From CAYGAW01 sp964347945 (GTDB lineage: Bacteria > Chloroflexota > Anaerolineae > UBA7937 > B3-Chlor): DNA of 15,170 nucleotides. The position numbers were made by a program, and so were the translations under genes. The stretch spans positions 1-15,170 of the forward strand of contig CAYGAW010000175.1 of the NCBI GenBank assembly GCA_964347945.1. Direction: 5' to 3'. A model generated the notes under the pieces. It was not told where the DNA came from and ran no database searches. It was given only the letters and a program-made list of their open reading frames with translations. Below, in pieces: positions 13,343-15,170 of this stretch. The number at the start of each line of letters is the position of its first letter. Within the stretch, counting starts at the first letter, position 1.

Positions 13343-14739
13343 AGCAGACCAACAAGCTGGTAATCGGGCCAACCTTCGAGGAGATGCTCCATCCGTGGAA
13401 CATCGATGGTGAAATTCGTCTCAAGGCCCATGAGATGACGGAGGAGGATCCGCTCGATCCCCTCAATCTGTATAACATTACGTGGCGCGATTACGAGGAT
13501 AACATCTACTACTATGTCCTGCCGCCCCAGCTGACCAACGTAGAGGCTCCCATCGTGGTGTTCTACAGTAAGGGCTTGCCAACTGGCAGCCACAAAGTGG
13601 GGGCCGCGTATTCGGTGCTCATCGAGAAGGAGCTGTATGGCGAAGTAGACCCTGCCATCCATTCGCTGGTGTGGCCCTCCACGGGCAACTACGGCATCGG
13701 CGGCGCCTGGGTTGGTTGCCGCATGAACTTCGACTCCATCGTCGTCCTCCCCGAGGAGATGAGCGTGGAGCGCTTCGAACTCATTCGGAGCTATGGCGCT
13801 CGCTTGATACTGACCCCTGGCTGCGAATCCAACGTCAAGGAGATCTATGACAAGACCAAGGAGCTGACGGCGCAGGACCCCGAGCGAATCCGCATCCTCA
13901 ACCAATTCGAGGTCATGGGCAACTACCGTTTCCACTACTACGTCACCGGCAACACCATCGTCGAGTTGGCGGAGGAACTGGAGCAACAGGGTATTGGCAA
14001 GGGCAAGGTTGCTGCCTACGTCTCAGCCATGGGATCAGCTGGTACCATCGCCGCAGGGGACCGCTTGAAGCAGCGGTGGCCAGAGCACAAGATCGTGGGT
14101 CTGGAGCCGATACAGTGCCCTACCCTGTACTGGAACGGCTACGGTGGTCACGACATCCAGGGCATTGGCGACAAGCACGTCACCTGGATCCACAACGTGA
14201 TGAACATGGACGCCATCATGTGCATCGACGACATCGAGTCCAAGAAGGGGCTGCAGTTGCTCACCGAAGAGGCGGGGTGGAAGACCATGATTGATCGATA
14301 TGGCGTGCCTGAGGAGAGCGTCCGCCTGATGGCTGAGACCTTTGGCATCTCTGGTGTGTGCAACGTGCTGGGAGCCATCAAGACCGCAAAATGGTACGGC
14401 TTCGGCGGAGATGACGTGATCGTCACGATTCTGACAGACGCCATTGATCGCTACCATTCGGTGATGGGGCAGATGAATGAGGCGTACGGCCCCATGGATG
14501 AGGTGGAGGCGGCGGTCCGCCTGGTGAGCATCTTCCACGGCCAGAAGCTGGATTGGATCGAGGAAGGTACCCGGCGGACGCGCAATCAGTGGCACAATTT
14601 GAAGTACTACACCTGGGTGGAACAGCAGGGCAAGACGGTGGAGGAGCTGGACGCCCAGCGACGACCGGAGTACTGGGAGGCTCAGCAGGCGTTGGTGACA
14701 GAGATTGACCACCGCATACATCAGGCGCGAGGCGATTAG
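13339..14739 (+). CDS. Fold-type II PLP-dependent enzyme, cysteine-synthase/TrpB2-like, function unknown
   Basis: 466 residues. The PLP lysine is Lys86 in LPTGSHKVGAAYS, a GSHK motif more like tryptophan synthase beta-2 than cysteine synthase. STGNYGIGG at 114-122 resembles the cysteine synthase substrate loop. LPEEMSVERFELIRSYGARLILTPG, YVTGNTIVELAEEL, SAMGSAGTIAAGDRLK, HKIVGLEPIQCP and ILTDAIDRYHSVM follow the CysK/CBS order. It has an extra N-terminal stretch of about 60 residues and a charged C-terminal extension of about 90 residues after the catalytic core that I do not recognise. The start overlaps the threonine-synthase-like stop as ATGA, with GGAAGGAG seven bases ahead, so the two are translationally coupled and probably act in one pathway. 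Superfamily secure; reaction (lyase or beta-replacement) unknown. Confidence 0.85.
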   Translation: MKQTNKLVIGPTFEEMLHPWNIDGEIRLKAHEMTEEDPLDPLNLYNITWRDYEDNIYYYVLPPQLTNVEAPIVVFYSKGLPTGSHKVGAAYSVLIEKELYGEVDPAIHSLVWPSTGNYGIGGAWVGCRMNFDSIVVLPEEMSVERFELIRSYGARLILTPGCESNVKEIYDKTKELTAQDPERIRILNQFEVMGNYRFHYYVTGNTIVELAEELEQQGIGKGKVAAYVSAMGSAGTIAAGDRLKQRWPEHKIVGLEPIQCPTLYWNGYGGHDIQGIGDKHVTWIHNVMNMDAIMCIDDIESKKGLQLLTEEAGWKTMIDRYGVPEESVRLMAETFGISGVCNVLGAIKTAKWYGFGGDDVIVTILTDAIDRYHSVMGQMNEAYGPMDEVEAAVRLVSIFHGQKLDWIEEGTRRTRNQWHNLKYYTWVEQQGKTVEELDAQRRPEYWEAQQALVTEIDHRIHQARGD

Positions 14740-14787
14740 CCGCCAACCGCTCTAGGAGATATCAGGATTGGAGAACGAGGGCGAAAG

Positions 14788-15078
14788 ATGAGCGAATGGG
14801 CACTGATTTCTGCAGCAATGGCAGCCATACTAGTAGTAGTGGGAATACTCGTGGCCTTCGTGGCCTGGAGAAGGAGAAAGGAAGGAAGGCTAGCTGAACC
14901 GGACTACCGAGCATATTTCGTGATGGGTATCGTCTGGGTACCCGTGGGTATCGTCTTCATGTTCGTCTTCCTTCTATCAGACATACCATTTGTTATCGGG
15001 ATGCCACTTATTGCCATGGGGTTGGTGTATCTCACAATTGGCTTGGCTAATCGAGACAAATGGAAGACGAACAGGTAG
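14788..15078 (+). CDS. Small three-helix membrane protein
   Basis: 96 residues with three predicted transmembrane segments at about 5-27, 42-65 and 67-87. A basic loop WRRRKEGRLAEPDYR separates the first two, and the tail NRDKWKTNR is basic, so the positive-inside rule puts the first loop and the C-terminus in the cytoplasm. GAGGGCGAAAG precedes the ATG. It begins 48 bases after the PLP enzyme and may share its transcript. No family recognised; it looks like a generic small integral membrane protein, and a transport role cannot be claimed. Confidence 0.75.
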   Translation: MSEWALISAAMAAILVVVGILVAFVAWRRRKEGRLAEPDYRAYFVMGIVWVPVGIVFMFVFLLSDIPFVIGMPLIAMGLVYLTIGLANRDKWKTNR

Positions 15079-15170
15079 TGTCTCAGGAACCGCGTGGTGA
15101 TCTCCCCCGTAATGGGTCCAGCATGGTTCCAACTCTTTGAAAGCTCGCCGCCTGAGTCACTCCCCGAGGC

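Noticed and set aside
12347..13372. 341-codon minus-strand frame opposite the threonine-synthase-like gene
   Set aside because: Antisense shadow with no motifs; the sense gene is clear.
13315..13986. 223-codon minus-strand frame opposite the PLP enzyme
   Set aside because: Antisense shadow frame without a ribosome binding site.
15079..15170. Possible start or end of another gene at the right edge
   Set aside because: Ninety bases with no recognisable frame, ribosome binding site or hairpin; nothing supportable.

Overview
This is a bacterial chromosomal window of moderately high GC content. It holds a replication-initiator locus, an NAD-biosynthesis operon, and an unusual amino-acid/carbamoyl gene cluster. 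No phage, transposase, CRISPR, tRNA or rRNA was seen. The mix of a stand-alone dnaA (no dnaN beside it), an acetoacetyl-CoA synthetase and the PLP/carbamoyltransferase cluster suggests an uncultured lineage, perhaps Chloroflexota. That placement is a weak inference.

Left part (1-5616). nadB (cut by the window edge), nadA and nadC lie head to tail on the minus strand and form a complete aspartate-to-nicotinate-mononucleotide operon. Its promoter appears to yield a leaderless nadC mRNA. Between nadC and the 3' end of dnaA (also minus) is a G-rich intergenic stretch with three DnaA boxes in tandem next to the dnaA stop codon; this is the best oriC candidate. dnaA is complete. Upstream of it is a 700-bp gene-free segment with a sigma70-like promoter facing dnaA and nested inverted repeats that could form a pseudoknotted RNA. 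apt (adenine phosphoribosyltransferase) runs divergently, with a clear promoter and ribosome binding site.

Middle part (5617-9108). Downstream of apt are three closely spaced DnaA-box-like sites and several hairpins. A 34-codon single-helix membrane peptide gene follows on the minus strand, with its own promoter and ribosome binding site. Next is a minus-strand operon of a DUF192 protein and acetoacetyl-CoA synthetase (aacS). The 475-bp region upstream of it holds the promoter of that operon and, on the plus strand, a possible structured leader for the next cluster.

Right part (9109-15170). The plus-strand cluster encodes an aspartate-carbamoyltransferase homologue that has lost key aspartate-binding residues and a second carbamoyltransferase of the knotted (YgeW/acetylornithine) type. 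Then come a short fossil of another carbamoyltransferase C-terminus, a SUMF1/formylglycine-generating-like gene interrupted by an in-frame TGA, a threonine-synthase-like PLP enzyme, a translationally coupled second fold-type II PLP enzyme, and a three-helix membrane protein. Two carbamoyltransferases followed by two PLP lyase/synthase-type enzymes resemble in outline the E. coli ygeW-ygeX type of ureido/diamino-acid catabolism, but with different proteins. This is the most promising candidate for an undescribed pathway in the window.
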